In this document: piece by piece, positions 1 to 5,429 of the stretch
How positions within the stretch are numbered: the first letter of the stretch is position 1
How the letters are laid out: each line of letters begins with the position of its first letter
DNA from: Hyphomicrobiales bacterium
GTDB taxonomy: Bacteria > Pseudomonadota > Alphaproteobacteria > Rhizobiales > Xanthobacteraceae
DNA: 5,917 nt
Direction of reading: 5' to 3'
Assembly (NCBI GenBank): GCA_003164375.1
Contig: PLTE01000328.1
Span: forward strand, 1-5,917
Made by a program: the position numbers and the translations under genes
The notes under the pieces: generated by a model
The model's database searches: none
The model's input: the letters and a program-made list of their open reading frames with translations, nothing else
What the model was told of the DNA's origin: nothing

Positions 1-45
1 GTCTTGGGCAAAACCAAGTCTTGGGTACAACAAAGAGGTAACAGC

Positions 46-345
46 GTGAAGTTTCATATTGTGTTCGCAGCCGGCGTCGCCTTAGCGCTCGCTTGTCCGC
101 TCTCAGCGCAGGCACAAGGCATTCCCGACGGTATCGCGCATGGCGCCGATGTCGGTAATCAGACGGCCGGCCCGATCGGGGCGGTGGTCGGCGGCGCGGT
201 CGGCGGCGTTATCGGCGGCGTCGAAGGCGTTTTGGGAATAGGCCCCGCTTACGTCGCCTATCCGGCGCCGGAGCCCGTCTATCACCATCGCCATTGGAGG
301 CGGCATGCGTATCGCCACACCCACCACGGCCGGACCACCGGCTAA
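46..345 (+). CDS. Small secreted glycine-zipper, His-rich-tail protein
   Basis: This is a 99-aa predicted exported protein of unknown function. The start is taken as GTG at 46 because AAGAGGT (33-39) lies just upstream; the frame also opens at a TTG at 4, which has no ribosome site. Residues 1-23 form a signal peptide: Lys2, a hydrophobic core, then AQA before Gln24. The mature part has a run of Gly-x3-Gly-like spacings at about residues 42-64 (AVVGG, AVGG, VIGG), as in glycine-zipper segments that pack in or on membranes. The last 20 or so residues are rich in His and Arg (YHHRHWRRH, then HTHHGR) and could bind metal or polyanions. Small proteins of this layout are common in Bradyrhizobium-type genomes and mostly uncharacterised. 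Being a gene is fairly sure; any function is a guess. Confidence 0.75.
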   Translation: MKFHIVFAAGVALALACPLSAQAQGIPDGIAHGADVGNQTAGPIGAVVGGAVGGVIGGVEGVLGIGPAYVAYPAPEPVYHHRHWRRHAYRHTHHGRTTG

Positions 346-360
346 GCGCGCGACCGTCCA

Positions 361-497
361 AGCGTAATGGGCGGATTAGCCCATCGGGTCCGCGCTATGC
401 GCGGCCCCGATGACAGGCTCCGGGGTAATCCGCCACTTTAATTTTATGTCATAGCCGGGGATGGCGGGTTACGACTGCGGCTAACCCGCCCTACGGG
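361..497. repeat. Composite intergenic stem-loop repeat (REP/BIME-like)
   Basis: Two outer inverted repeats lie side by side: GGCGGATTA (370-378) with TAATCCGCC (426-434), and GGCGGGTTA (463-471) with TAACCCGCC (482-490). The two arm sequences differ by a single base. Inside the first sits a long hairpin: CATCGGG (382-388) pairs with CCCGATG (406-412) and CCGCGC (390-395) with GCGCGG (399-404), closing on a TAT loop. The unit ends in CCTACGGG. Intergenic repeats with GGCGGATTA/TAATCCGCC arms recur in many proteobacterial genomes, notably in the Bradyrhizobium group; this is recalled knowledge, and copy number in this genome is not visible here. It separates the secreted protein gene from the 3' end of the convergent PilZ gene and may cap both transcripts. 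No T-run is present. Confidence 0.7.
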
Positions 498-616
498 CTG
501 CGTTCAATGCGGCGCGGCGTCCGGCAGGATCGCTATCATGCGGTCGATCACAACGTCGCCTACGGTTCCCTTAGGAAATTCGATTGTCTGTTCCGGATAC
601 GCCGTGCGGCGCCAGA

Positions 617-865
617 TCAGAACGCAACCCCAATGCGGCGGCCTTTCTGCCAGACCACCAGGCAGTTCTTTTTTACGCCGCCGTGGTTGAGGATAAATTT
701 CTTCGGAATGACGTCGCTGCCGTGCACGTCAAGACAGGCGCCCCCGGCGCTGAGGTCGACGATGCTGCAAGCGGTCGGGTTGCTTTTCAGATCAACAAAG
801 AGGATGCCGGTCTTTGAGACCAATCCCGAGGGTTGAACCCTATGAAACCGTCTATGCTCTTGCAT
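617..865 (-). CDS. Single-domain PilZ protein (putative c-di-GMP receptor)
   Basis: This 82-aa protein consists almost entirely of a PilZ domain, the cytoplasmic fold that binds cyclic di-GMP and passes the signal to partner proteins. Both binding motifs are visible: the RxxxR element as RRFHR at residues 5-9, and the (D/N)xSxxG element as DLSAGG at residues 37-42. The C-terminal strand ending WQKGRRIGVAF is typical of short PilZ proteins, so the gene looks complete. The ATG at 865 is the natural start since it places RxxxR at the very N-terminus; the upstream AGAG is a weak ribosome site. A possible sigma70 promoter on the minus strand is TTGCGT (923-928) and TAGTAT (899-904), 18 bp apart. 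The gene is divergent from the BLUF gene. Output partner unknown; with no extra domain it probably acts by protein contact. Confidence 0.9.
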   Translation of the reverse strand: MQEHRRFHRVQPSGLVSKTGILFVDLKSNPTACSIVDLSAGGACLDVHGSDVIPKKFILNHGGVKKNCLVVWQKGRRIGVAF

Positions 866-1103
866 TGCGCTCTGTCGCCAAGGGCGTTTCCGAGAGCGAT
901 ACTAACGGTCGGATTTGTCCGCACGCAATGCCGCCGCGTGCCGTTTACGGCGATTCATGCATCCACGATAAATCATTCGTTGCTTCGATCTTTGCAAGAT
1001 TAGTACCGGCGAGCCGCGTGCCGCGGGGAACGCGTTACCCGACGGTTGATCATTTGTTAACGCCTCGCCGTCACGCTTCCGGCGGCCGCTGCCGAGAACC
1101 CCG
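866..1103. promoter_or_regulatory. Divergent intergenic region between PilZ and BLUF genes
   Basis: These 238 bp must hold the promoters for both the leftward PilZ gene and the rightward BLUF gene. No convincing ORF is seen. The best PilZ-side promoter candidate is TTGCGT/TAGTAT read on the minus strand (923-928 and 899-904). On the BLUF side TTGCTT (980-985) and TAGTAC (1001-1006) are only 15 bp apart, which is poor. A GGAAC at 1027-1031 lacks a matching GTT at EcfG spacing. Confidence 0.4.
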
Positions 1104-1526
1104 ATGTATCAAATTGTCTATAGAAGTATCGCAACGCAGGACTTTTCGGATTCCGACCTGAAAAAATTGCTGGTGCGCTCGCGTATGCGCAACAAGGAAG
1201 CCGGCGTCACCGGTATGCTGGTGTTCCACGACGGAACTTTCCTGCAGATGCTCGAAGGCGAAAAGCGCGCGGTCATCGACATCTTCACCCGCATCGAGAA
1301 GGATCCGCGTCATCGCGGGGTTGCGGTCTTGCATCGCGGGTCCGGGCCTGATGAGCGCGTATTCGGCGACTGGGCGATGGGCTATGCGGATTTCACCGGC
1401 GTCGCCGCCATCCTTAAGGGCTTCGTCCGTTTCAATAAGCAATTAAAGCTTGCCGACCTCGATAGCGCGGGCGCCGTGGAGCTTCTCACCGCGTGCGGCC
1501 ACGACCAGGCGCTCAAGCAAGCATAG
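1104..1526 (+). CDS. BLUF-domain blue-light photoreceptor, short form
   Basis: This 140-aa protein has an N-terminal BLUF domain (about residues 1-95), which binds FAD non-covalently and senses blue light. The key residues are present: Tyr6 in IVYRS and Gln48 in FLQMLEG, the pair that rearranges hydrogen bonds to the flavin; Asn30 in SRMRN; and Trp90 and Met92 in WAM. The signatures GVTGMLVF (34-41) and DPRHRGV (67-73) also fit the family. Residues 96-140 probably form the short C-terminal helical cap seen in PixD/BlrB-type BLUF proteins. There is no EAL, cyclase or other output domain, so signalling would need a partner protein. The ATG at 1104 places the first strand correctly; the ribosome site is weak (GAGAA at 1094-1098). 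The divergent PilZ gene hints at a link with c-di-GMP signalling, which is inference. Confidence 0.95.
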   Translation: MYQIVYRSIATQDFSDSDLKKLLVRSRMRNKEAGVTGMLVFHDGTFLQMLEGEKRAVIDIFTRIEKDPRHRGVAVLHRGSGPDERVFGDWAMGYADFTGVAAILKGFVRFNKQLKLADLDSAGAVELLTACGHDQALKQA

Positions 1527-1530
1527 CGCT

Positions 1531-1545
1531 CGGCGCTCCTCGCCG
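1531..1545. terminator. Weak stem-loop between convergent genes
   Basis: CGGCG (1531-1535) and CGCCG (1541-1545) form a 5-bp stem around a 5-nt loop just after the BLUF stop, in the gap between convergent genes. No T-run follows, so a terminator role is only suggested by position. Confidence 0.25.
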
Positions 1546-1579
1546 GCGCCGCAACCCCGGCTCGTCGCGCTCGCCATTT

Positions 1580-1876
1580 TCACTTGCTGCGTCCGCCGGC
1601 GTGGCGGTTGTTCAGCCAGTCCGACAACGACAGGGCCGGCGATGGGGGCGCGCGCTTTTTCTTTTTGCCGGGCTTCTTCTTCGGCGGGGCGGGCTTCGGC
1701 GGTGCGGCGAGTTCGGCTGCGTCCCGCGCCAGGCGAAGTCCTTTTAAACGCGCGATCTTTGCCTCAAGCGCGTCCGCGGCGGCTTCGTGTTCCGAGACGA
1801 CGGTCTTACCGTCCTCGACGCCCGGCAGCTTCTTGAATTGAGCGTTAGCCCGCTGTTTGATGAAATTGTCTGACAT
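1580..1876 (-). CDS. Small basic Lys/Ala/Pro-rich hypothetical protein
   Basis: A 98-aa protein that I cannot assign to a named family. Residues 1-57 are charged and look helical (FIKQRANAQFKK, then HEAAADALEAKIARLKGLRLARDAAEL), possibly a short coiled coil. Residues 59-80 are a low-complexity Pro/Lys linker with KKKPGKKKKR, and the tail carries SLSDWLNN. Similar small proteins (conserved N-terminal helices, Lys-rich linker, S-x-WL-like tail) occur in Bradyrhizobium-type genomes as far as I recall, without known function; the basic linker could bind nucleic acid. ATG at 1876 is preferred. A TTG 36 bp upstream would add 12 residues but has no better ribosome site. Its 3' end converges on the BLUF gene with a 53-bp gap. 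An ATTATC-N6-GATAAT inverted repeat lies 39 bp upstream of the start. Confidence 0.7.
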   Translation of the reverse strand: MSDNFIKQRANAQFKKLPGVEDGKTVVSEHEAAADALEAKIARLKGLRLARDAAELAAPPKPAPPKKKPGKKKKRAPPSPALSLSDWLNNRHAGGRSK

Positions 1877-1914
1877 CCGGCCCACTATGGCCCTTTGTTG
1901 GCCCCGCGCCAATA

Positions 1915-1932
1915 ATTATCCGCAATGATAAT
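1915..1932. promoter_or_regulatory. Inverted repeat ATTATC-N6-GATAAT, operator candidate
   Basis: This is a perfect 6-bp inverted repeat with a 6-bp spacer, AT-rich in a GC-rich background, lying 39 bp upstream of the leftward small basic protein gene and 171 bp upstream of the rightward membrane protein gene. Its size and position suit a dimeric regulator site, but no regulator is identified. Confidence 0.3.
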
Positions 1933-2043
1933 CCCACGTGACCGCGGCTTGTACTGGTCAAAATTGATCACCAATGCAAATAGGCGACACGAAAGCGTCC
2001 ACCAAAGAAATCGCCGGCTCGACCGCTTGGGGGCCCGGTTCAT

Positions 2044-2069
2044 GGAACCAAAAAGTGGCGCGACAGGTT
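2044..2069 (+). promoter_or_regulatory. Candidate EcfG (general stress) promoter, GGAAC-N17-GGTT
   Basis: GGAAC (2044-2048) is followed after 17 bp by GGTT (2066-2069). The published alphaproteobacterial EcfG consensus is close to GGAAC-N16/17-CGTT, so all but one base fit and the spacing is right. The -10 element ends 34 bp before the ATG of the YeaQ/YmgE-type gene, leaving a short leader that contains a good ribosome site. GGAACC is also the right half of the inverted repeat GGTTC-ATG-GAACC (2037-2049). Proteins of the downstream family are often stress-induced, which agrees with the call. Confidence 0.6.
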
Positions 2070-2103
2070 ATCCCTACCGGTTAGAAGTTTTGGAGGCGCC
2101 GCC

Positions 2104-2415
2104 ATGTATCTCTCAAATGAAAGTCTTCTGGTTATCGTTCTGGTCGGTCTTGCTGCCGGATTTTTGGCCGGGCAGATCGTGCGCGGTGCCGGGTTTGGGC
2201 TGATCGGCGATCTCATCATCGGCGTGATCGGTGCGTTCGTCGGCGACTGGTTGCTGCCGCTCCTTGGCATTCATCTCGGCGTAGGGATTATCTCCGCGAT
2301 CATCAACGCGACCATTGGCGCCGTGCTCCTTTTGCTGGTGGTGCGGCTTGTGCGCGGTGGCAGCCGCTTCGGCGGCGGTTGGGGCGGCGGTTGGGGCAGG
2401 CGCCGGTGGTTCTAG
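2104..2415 (+). CDS. GlsB/YeaQ/YmgE family stress-response membrane protein
   Basis: A 103-aa inner-membrane protein of the GlsB/YeaQ/YmgE family (older name: transglycosylase-associated protein). Three hydrophobic segments are visible at about residues 7-26, 32-54 and 58-82. The family pattern of small residues is clear in GLAAGFLAGQIVRG (15-28) followed by GFGLIGDLIIG and GAFVGDWLLP. After the third segment comes a Gly/Trp/Arg-rich tail (GGGWGGGWGRRRW), which is longer than in the compact enteric members and probably faces the cytoplasm. The start is firm: GGAGG at 2092-2096, 7 bp before ATG 2104. The molecular function is unknown; members are typically induced by envelope, osmotic or stationary-phase stress, and the upstream EcfG-like promoter fits this. 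A DUF1203 gene follows on the same strand after 160 bp. Confidence 0.92.
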   Translation: MYLSNESLLVIVLVGLAAGFLAGQIVRGAGFGLIGDLIIGVIGAFVGDWLLPLLGIHLGVGIISAIINATIGAVLLLLVVRLVRGGSRFGGGWGGGWGRRRWF

Positions 2416-2575
2416 CAAACCGAGCCCGCAGAGCTGGAGCAGTCGTCGCGTAACGTGCCGACGCTCGATCGGGCCTTCGCGTTTAAGCCACGCGGCCATG
2501 CTGCGATCAGAAATCGGGTGGTTCGCAGCGCCGGTCCGCCCGATATGTCCTCCATAGACAAGGAGGACTTTGATC

Positions 2576-3034
2576 ATGCGTTTTCGTATTCAAGGCCTGC
2601 CGGCCGAACGATTTGCGCCGTTGTTTGCGCTGCCGGATGATGAACTTGCGCAATATGGCGCGGTGCGGCGGGTGGCCGATGGGCCGCGGCCCTGCCGCGT
2701 CAGTCTCACCGATGCAAAACCTGGCGACGAATTGATCCTGGTCAATTACGAGCATCACGCGGTGGCGTCGCCCTATCGGATGCGGTTTGCGATCTTCGTG
2801 CGCGAAGGCGAACAAACGTTCGACGCCATCGACGAGGTGCTTGAGCAATTGCGCAAGCGCACGCTCGCGGTGCGCGCTTTCGATGCCGACGCCATGATGA
2901 CAGGCTGCGATCTGACCGAGGGCGCGCTGCTTGAAGCCGCGATCGCGCGCCAGTTCGCCGATCCCCGCGCAAGCTACTTGCATATCCACTTCGCGGCGCC
3001 CGGCTGCTACGCTGCGCGCGTCCAGCGGGCTTAA
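2576..3034 (+). CDS. DUF1203 family protein
   Basis: A 152-aa soluble protein matching, by recall, the DUF1203 family, whose function is unknown. Recognisable family blocks in order are FRIQGLPAERFAPLFAL near the N-terminus (3-19), PCRVSL (39-44), GDELILVNYEH (50-60), SPYRMRFAIFVRE (65-77) and a C-terminal YLHIHFAAPGCYAARV (134-149). Cysteines are at 40, 111 and 144; Cys40 and Cys144 lie in the conserved blocks. There is no signal peptide or membrane segment. ATG 2576 is chosen because AGGAGG (2561-2566) sits 9 bp ahead; the in-frame TTG at 2570 is too close to it. The gene converges with the envelope operon (43-bp gap). It may share the upstream stress promoter or have its own in the 160-bp gap; no clear one is seen. 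Confidence 0.9.
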   Translation: MRFRIQGLPAERFAPLFALPDDELAQYGAVRRVADGPRPCRVSLTDAKPGDELILVNYEHHAVASPYRMRFAIFVREGEQTFDAIDEVLEQLRKRTLAVRAFDADAMMTGCDLTEGALLEAAIARQFADPRASYLHIHFAAPGCYAARVQRA

Positions 3035-3071
3035 GCGCGCGGTTTCGTAGGGTGAGGGTAACTTGGCCCAC

Positions 3072-3089
3072 GCGGCGTTATCGCGCCGC
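3072..3089. terminator. Stem-loop at the convergent gene ends
   Basis: GCGGCG (3072-3077) pairs with CGCCGC (3084-3089) around a 6-nt loop. It overlaps the last codons and stop of the leftward coiled-coil gene and lies 38 bp past the DUF1203 stop. There is no T-tract in either direction, so it is at best a weak or factor-assisted terminator. Confidence 0.3.
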
Positions 3090-3587
3090 CTCGCTGTCGT
3101 GCAGGCAGCGGCTGTGGGTGCGGGCGAGGTCGGCATCGAGGTGCGTTGAAACCTCCGCCGGCAGGGCGCAGTTCGGCGACGCATCGCGCGGACCGTAGGA
3201 GGAATCGCAATAGGCCTTCGACAGCCTGCCGTTGGCCAGACAGTCCGCATGATCCTTTTGCGTCTGGTCGGCGAGGCGCTTGCACTCGGCCGCCCATGCC
3301 GCATCGTGGACGGCGCCCGCGTCCTTCGCACAGGCCTGATAGCGGGTTTCGGCCGCGGCTTGCGCCATGAGCCGACGCTGTTGCAGAGCCTGCTGCTCGG
3401 CCAGCCGTCGCGCCTCTTCCGCACGCGCCGCGGCATCGGCGCGGGCCTGTGCCGAAAGGCGCTCGCTTTCGATCTGGGCATCGCGTCCCGGCAAATAGAC
3501 CGCGTAGTAATAGCCGACGCTTCCCGCGGCGAGCACGATCGCCGCGGCTGCGCCAAGCTTGAGAAGCCCGTCGATCTTTCTTGCCAA
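3078..3587 (-). CDS. Membrane-anchored coiled-coil protein with six cysteines
   Basis: A 169-aa protein of unknown function. Residues 10-31 are a single hydrophobic segment after MARKIDGLLK, acting as an uncleaved anchor or signal. Residues 37-80 are an Ala/Glu/Arg/Gln-rich helix, probably a coiled coil (SERLSAQARADAAARAEEAR and on). The C-terminal domain holds six cysteines (86, 102, 116, 127, 140, 161); an even number in a likely periplasmic domain suggests disulfides, and the spacing (ACAKDAG, ECKRLADQ, DCLANG, YCDSS) looks domain-like. The start is TTG at 3587 with GGAG 7 bp upstream; no other start occurs before residue 74, so the rare TTG is well supported. It lies 54 bp downstream of the OB-fold gene on the same strand, probably one operon. 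Confidence 0.8.
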   Translation of the reverse strand: MARKIDGLLKLGAAAAIVLAAGSVGYYYAVYLPGRDAQIESERLSAQARADAAARAEEARRLAEQQALQQRRLMAQAAAETRYQACAKDAGAVHDAAWAAECKRLADQTQKDHADCLANGRLSKAYCDSSYGPRDASPNCALPAEVSTHLDADLARTHSRCLHDSEAAR

Positions 3588-3641
3588 CGCGAATCTCCGG
3601 AGCGATCCGCGTCAGGATATCGCGGCGGCCGGCGCCGTGCA

Positions 3642-4016
3642 CTATTTGGCTTTGAGCTGATCCGCCGATTTCAGAATGATCTCGGGCCGGCCTTGATAGA
3701 GCTGCACCGGGCCGCTGATCGCCACGGTCTTGCCGTCGAGCGCGCTTGCGTTCGGAAACTTGGCGACGTCGCCGGCGAAGATCACCGCGGTGAAGGTATT
3801 GTCAGGATAACGGCCGCCGATGTCGATGAAGGTCACGCCGGAACGGACGGTGTGGACGTCGCTAACGGCGGCTTCGACCGTGACCGTCTGTCCGACATGG
3901 GCCTTGGCATCGGCCGGGGCGATCGTTTCTGCGCGCGCCCGCGGTGCCGCCAAAAGAGACGACGACAAAAACACCGAGAGAACGCCTAGAGCCAGGATGA
4001 GCGTTCGCATTTTCAT
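3642..4016 (-). CDS. Secreted OB-fold-like protein
   Basis: A 124-aa protein with a signal peptide (basic MKMR, hydrophobic core, cleavage probably after ARA at residue 29). The mature part of about 95 residues reads as a small OB-fold beta barrel: VGQTVTVEAAVSDVHTV (41-57), then GVTFIDIGGRYPDNTFTAVI (60-79), and LDGKTVAISGPVQLYQGRPE (93-112). The closing pattern, G-x-V-x-hydrophobic followed by YxGxPEI and ending LKSADQL, is common in exported nucleic-acid-binding-like OB proteins whose ligands are mostly unknown. AGGGAGAG (4017-4024 on the minus strand) abuts the first ATG (4016). The second ATG two codons later (4010) has the better spacing from GGGAG, 8 bp, and may be the real start. It is the first gene of the likely operon with the coiled-coil gene. 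Confidence 0.82.
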   Translation of the reverse strand: MKMRTLILALGVLSVFLSSSLLAAPRARAETIAPADAKAHVGQTVTVEAAVSDVHTVRSGVTFIDIGGRYPDNTFTAVIFAGDVAKFPNASALDGKTVAISGPVQLYQGRPEIILKSADQLKAK

Positions 4017-4043
4017 CTCTCCCTGCTAGCTATCGGCCAACGG

Positions 4044-4072
4044 AACATAACAGGAACAATTAACCGAGGCAA
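4044..4072 (-). promoter_or_regulatory. Candidate sigma70 promoter of the OB-fold operon
   Basis: On the minus strand TTGCCT (4067-4072) and TATGTT (4044-4049) are 17 bp apart, each matching four of six consensus bases. They lie 28 bp before the OB-fold ATG. A direct repeat TGTTCC occurs twice, 11 bp apart, over the -10 region (plus-strand GGAACA at 4042-4047 and 4053-4058), which could be a regulator site. Confidence 0.35.
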
Positions 4073-4092
4073 CGACAAGCGGGATTGCGTAG

Positions 4093-4121
4093 TTGACACC
4101 ACAGACCCCAATCTATGGGTC
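4093..4121 (+). promoter_or_regulatory. Perfect -35 box TTGACA with inverted repeat GACCC/GGGTC
   Basis: TTGACA (4093-4098) is a perfect sigma70 -35 hexamer, but no good -10 box follows at 16-18 bp. GACCC (4104-4108) and GGGTC (4117-4121) form an inverted repeat in the place where the spacer and -10 would be. It could drive the rightward gene at 4180, but this is weak. Confidence 0.25.
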
Positions 4122-4159
4122 GGCGGCCCCTCGATTCGGCTTGATTCTCGTTCGAGGCG

Positions 4160-4180
4160 CTCACGCTACGTTATAGTGAG
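4160..4180. promoter_or_regulatory. Inverted repeat CTCAC-N11-GTGAG, operator candidate
   Basis: CTCAC (4160-4164) and GTGAG (4176-4180) flank a -10-like TATAGT (4172-4177) right at the start of the rightward open frame. The 21-bp site has seven of ten symmetric base pairs. Because the gene encodes winged-helix-like domains, autoregulation is conceivable; this is inference. Confidence 0.3.
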
Positions 4181-5157
4181 TGTGTGCAACGCAGATGCGC
4201 AACGAAAATTATGACGTCATATCAATCATTTATATCATTCTTTCCCTGTCGTTAGCGCTCGCACTATTGCGTCGTGAGCGGCTCGGGAGTATTGCCGATA
4301 GAATGAAGCGCAAACCCGCTCGCACTTTATCGCTCGACGATGTGGACCCCTTCGAAATGGAGGGGTCGTTGGAGGATATTGCCTTCGTCGAGAAGGGAAT
4401 TGCTGCTTGGGAAAAGAAAATAGGCCGCTGGTCCGCCGTCCTTGCTGAGATGAAAAAAGAGGCGGGAGTCGCGGTTGAGGTGCCGATTAAACCGAAAGCC
4501 CCGGCCATGAATGGTATTGTTGAGAAGGTTGTGCGCCGGAAACCCAATACGATCTATCCGACACAGCCTATCGGTACGCTTAAAACTGCCGAGGGCAGCG
4601 TAGCGGACGTTGTCTATAAAATTCTTGACGCGGCCGGCGCCCCGATTTCCTACCCGGATTTTCGTGAGAGATTTGTCAAGACAGAGCTTGGCAAAAATAT
4701 GCTGCCACACGACAAACCATATTACGCCGGGATTCAGCGACTTAAGAAAAAGGGCTACTGCGTCAACTACAAGGGGCGTCTTTCGACGCCAGCTCATCTA
4801 AAGAGATTCCTTGCCGATGTTGCAGCCGGTCGTGTCGAAGATTTTGATGCCGCTGATCGATTCGTCAGTAAGTGGGCAGACGCTATTATGGAGGTGCTGC
4901 GCGCGCAGCATGGCGAGTGGATTGCCACTCGTGATCTTGTGGAAAAGATAGGTGCGCTGCCGCAGTTCAAGGGTTACAAAAATCTCTACGGCAAGGTTTG
5001 CAATGCGCTGAATAACTTGAAGTACCGGCGCAATTTAGTTGAACGAACAGGCAGAGAAAATGCCAAGGGCACGCGTTGGCGCATTTTAGCGCCGGTCGAA
5101 GCCGCGACAGAATCTAAAGCTAAGACTAGTGAGGAATTGCCTTTGACGACGCATTAA
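4180..5157 (+). CDS. Unassigned protein with two winged-helix-like domains
   Basis: A 325-codon frame that I do not recognise as a named family. Residues 13-30 are a hydrophobic stretch followed by RRER, which would be a cytoplasm-facing membrane anchor. Residues 61-93 are a charged helix, perhaps a coiled coil. Residues 139-205 resemble a winged helix of the HARE-HTH type (ADVVYKILDAAGAPISYPDF, then a recognition-like helix and GYCVNYKGRLSTP). Residues 232-303 look like a second winged helix ending RTGRENAKGTRWRIL. DNA binding is therefore likely but inferred. The start is unresolved: GTG 4180, ATG 4195 and ATG 4303 are possible and none has a good ribosome site. ATG 4303 would remove the hydrophobic segment and give a 284-aa soluble protein. 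GC and codon choice are visibly lower than in the neighbours, hinting at acquisition. Confidence 0.8.
   Translation: MCATQMRNENYDVISIIYIILSLSLALALLRRERLGSIADRMKRKPARTLSLDDVDPFEMEGSLEDIAFVEKGIAAWEKKIGRWSAVLAEMKKEAGVAVEVPIKPKAPAMNGIVEKVVRRKPNTIYPTQPIGTLKTAEGSVADVVYKILDAAGAPISYPDFRERFVKTELGKNMLPHDKPYYAGIQRLKKKGYCVNYKGRLSTPAHLKRFLADVAAGRVEDFDAADRFVSKWADAIMEVLRAQHGEWIATRDLVEKIGALPQFKGYKNLYGKVCNALNNLKYRRNLVERTGRENAKGTRWRILAPVEAATESKAKTSEELPLTTH
4210..4221. promoter_or_regulatory. 12-bp palindrome TATGACGTCATA
   Basis: A perfect 12-bp palindrome lies in the AT-rich stretch 4205-4240, within the N-terminal part of the open frame. If translation begins at ATG 4303, this stretch with its TATATC (4231-4236) would be upstream promoter/operator DNA and not coding. 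Confidence 0.3.
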
Positions 5158-5161
5158 ATAG

Positions 5162-5188
5162 ATCGGCGGGACACTAGGTCCCGCCGAT
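5162..5188. terminator. Strong 11-bp stem-loop after the winged-helix gene
   Basis: ATCGGCGGGAC (5162-5172) pairs perfectly with GTCCCGCCGAT (5178-5188) around ACTAG, starting 5 nt after the stop codon. Position and stability fit a terminator, although no T-run follows on the plus strand. Read on the minus strand it is followed by CTATTTAA, so it could also stop leftward transcription. Confidence 0.6.
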
Positions 5189-5429
5189 ACTGATCGGACG
5201 TGGTGCAAGAAGCACAGTTGGGAACTTCTAGGAGGCCGAACCTGCTCAGGGGAGAGCCCGCCCAAAAGATACCGGTATCAAGTCCGGTCGTCCGTCCAAA
5301 CCCCGGCTGCATACGGGCCGTATCACCGTTGCAGTCGGCAGCCGCCACAAGGGCGGTAGCAGAGGTGGTCCTGGAGGCCACAACGAAGGCGTGGGCAGTT
5401 ACGGAAGGCCCCGCCGAATTTAACGAGGC

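Noticed and set aside
1..25. Direct repeat GTCTTGGG (1-8 and 18-25) with a CTTGG/CCAAG hairpin
   Set aside because: Too short and cut by the window edge; no array or element can be claimed.
1027..1047. GGAAC...GGTT ahead of the BLUF gene as a second EcfG promoter
   Set aside because: The spacing is only 12 bp instead of 16-17.
2507..3556. Long minus-strand open frame (349 codons) opposite DUF1203 and part of the coiled-coil gene
   Set aside because: Composition is Arg/Pro/Ala-rich nonsense typical of antisense GC-rich frames, it overlaps two well-supported genes and has no ribosome site.
3031..3642. Minus-strand frame of 203 codons in another phase over the coiled-coil gene
   Set aside because: It overlaps the gene with a good ribosome site and membrane anchor; its sequence is Arg/Gly/Pro low complexity.
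3249..3989. Plus-strand open frame of 246 codons
   Set aside because: It lies antisense to the two signal-bearing minus-strand genes and shows no recognisable domain.
4042..4058. Two GGAAC boxes on the plus strand as EcfG promoters for the rightward gene
   Set aside because: No GTT element at 16-17 bp downstream of either box.
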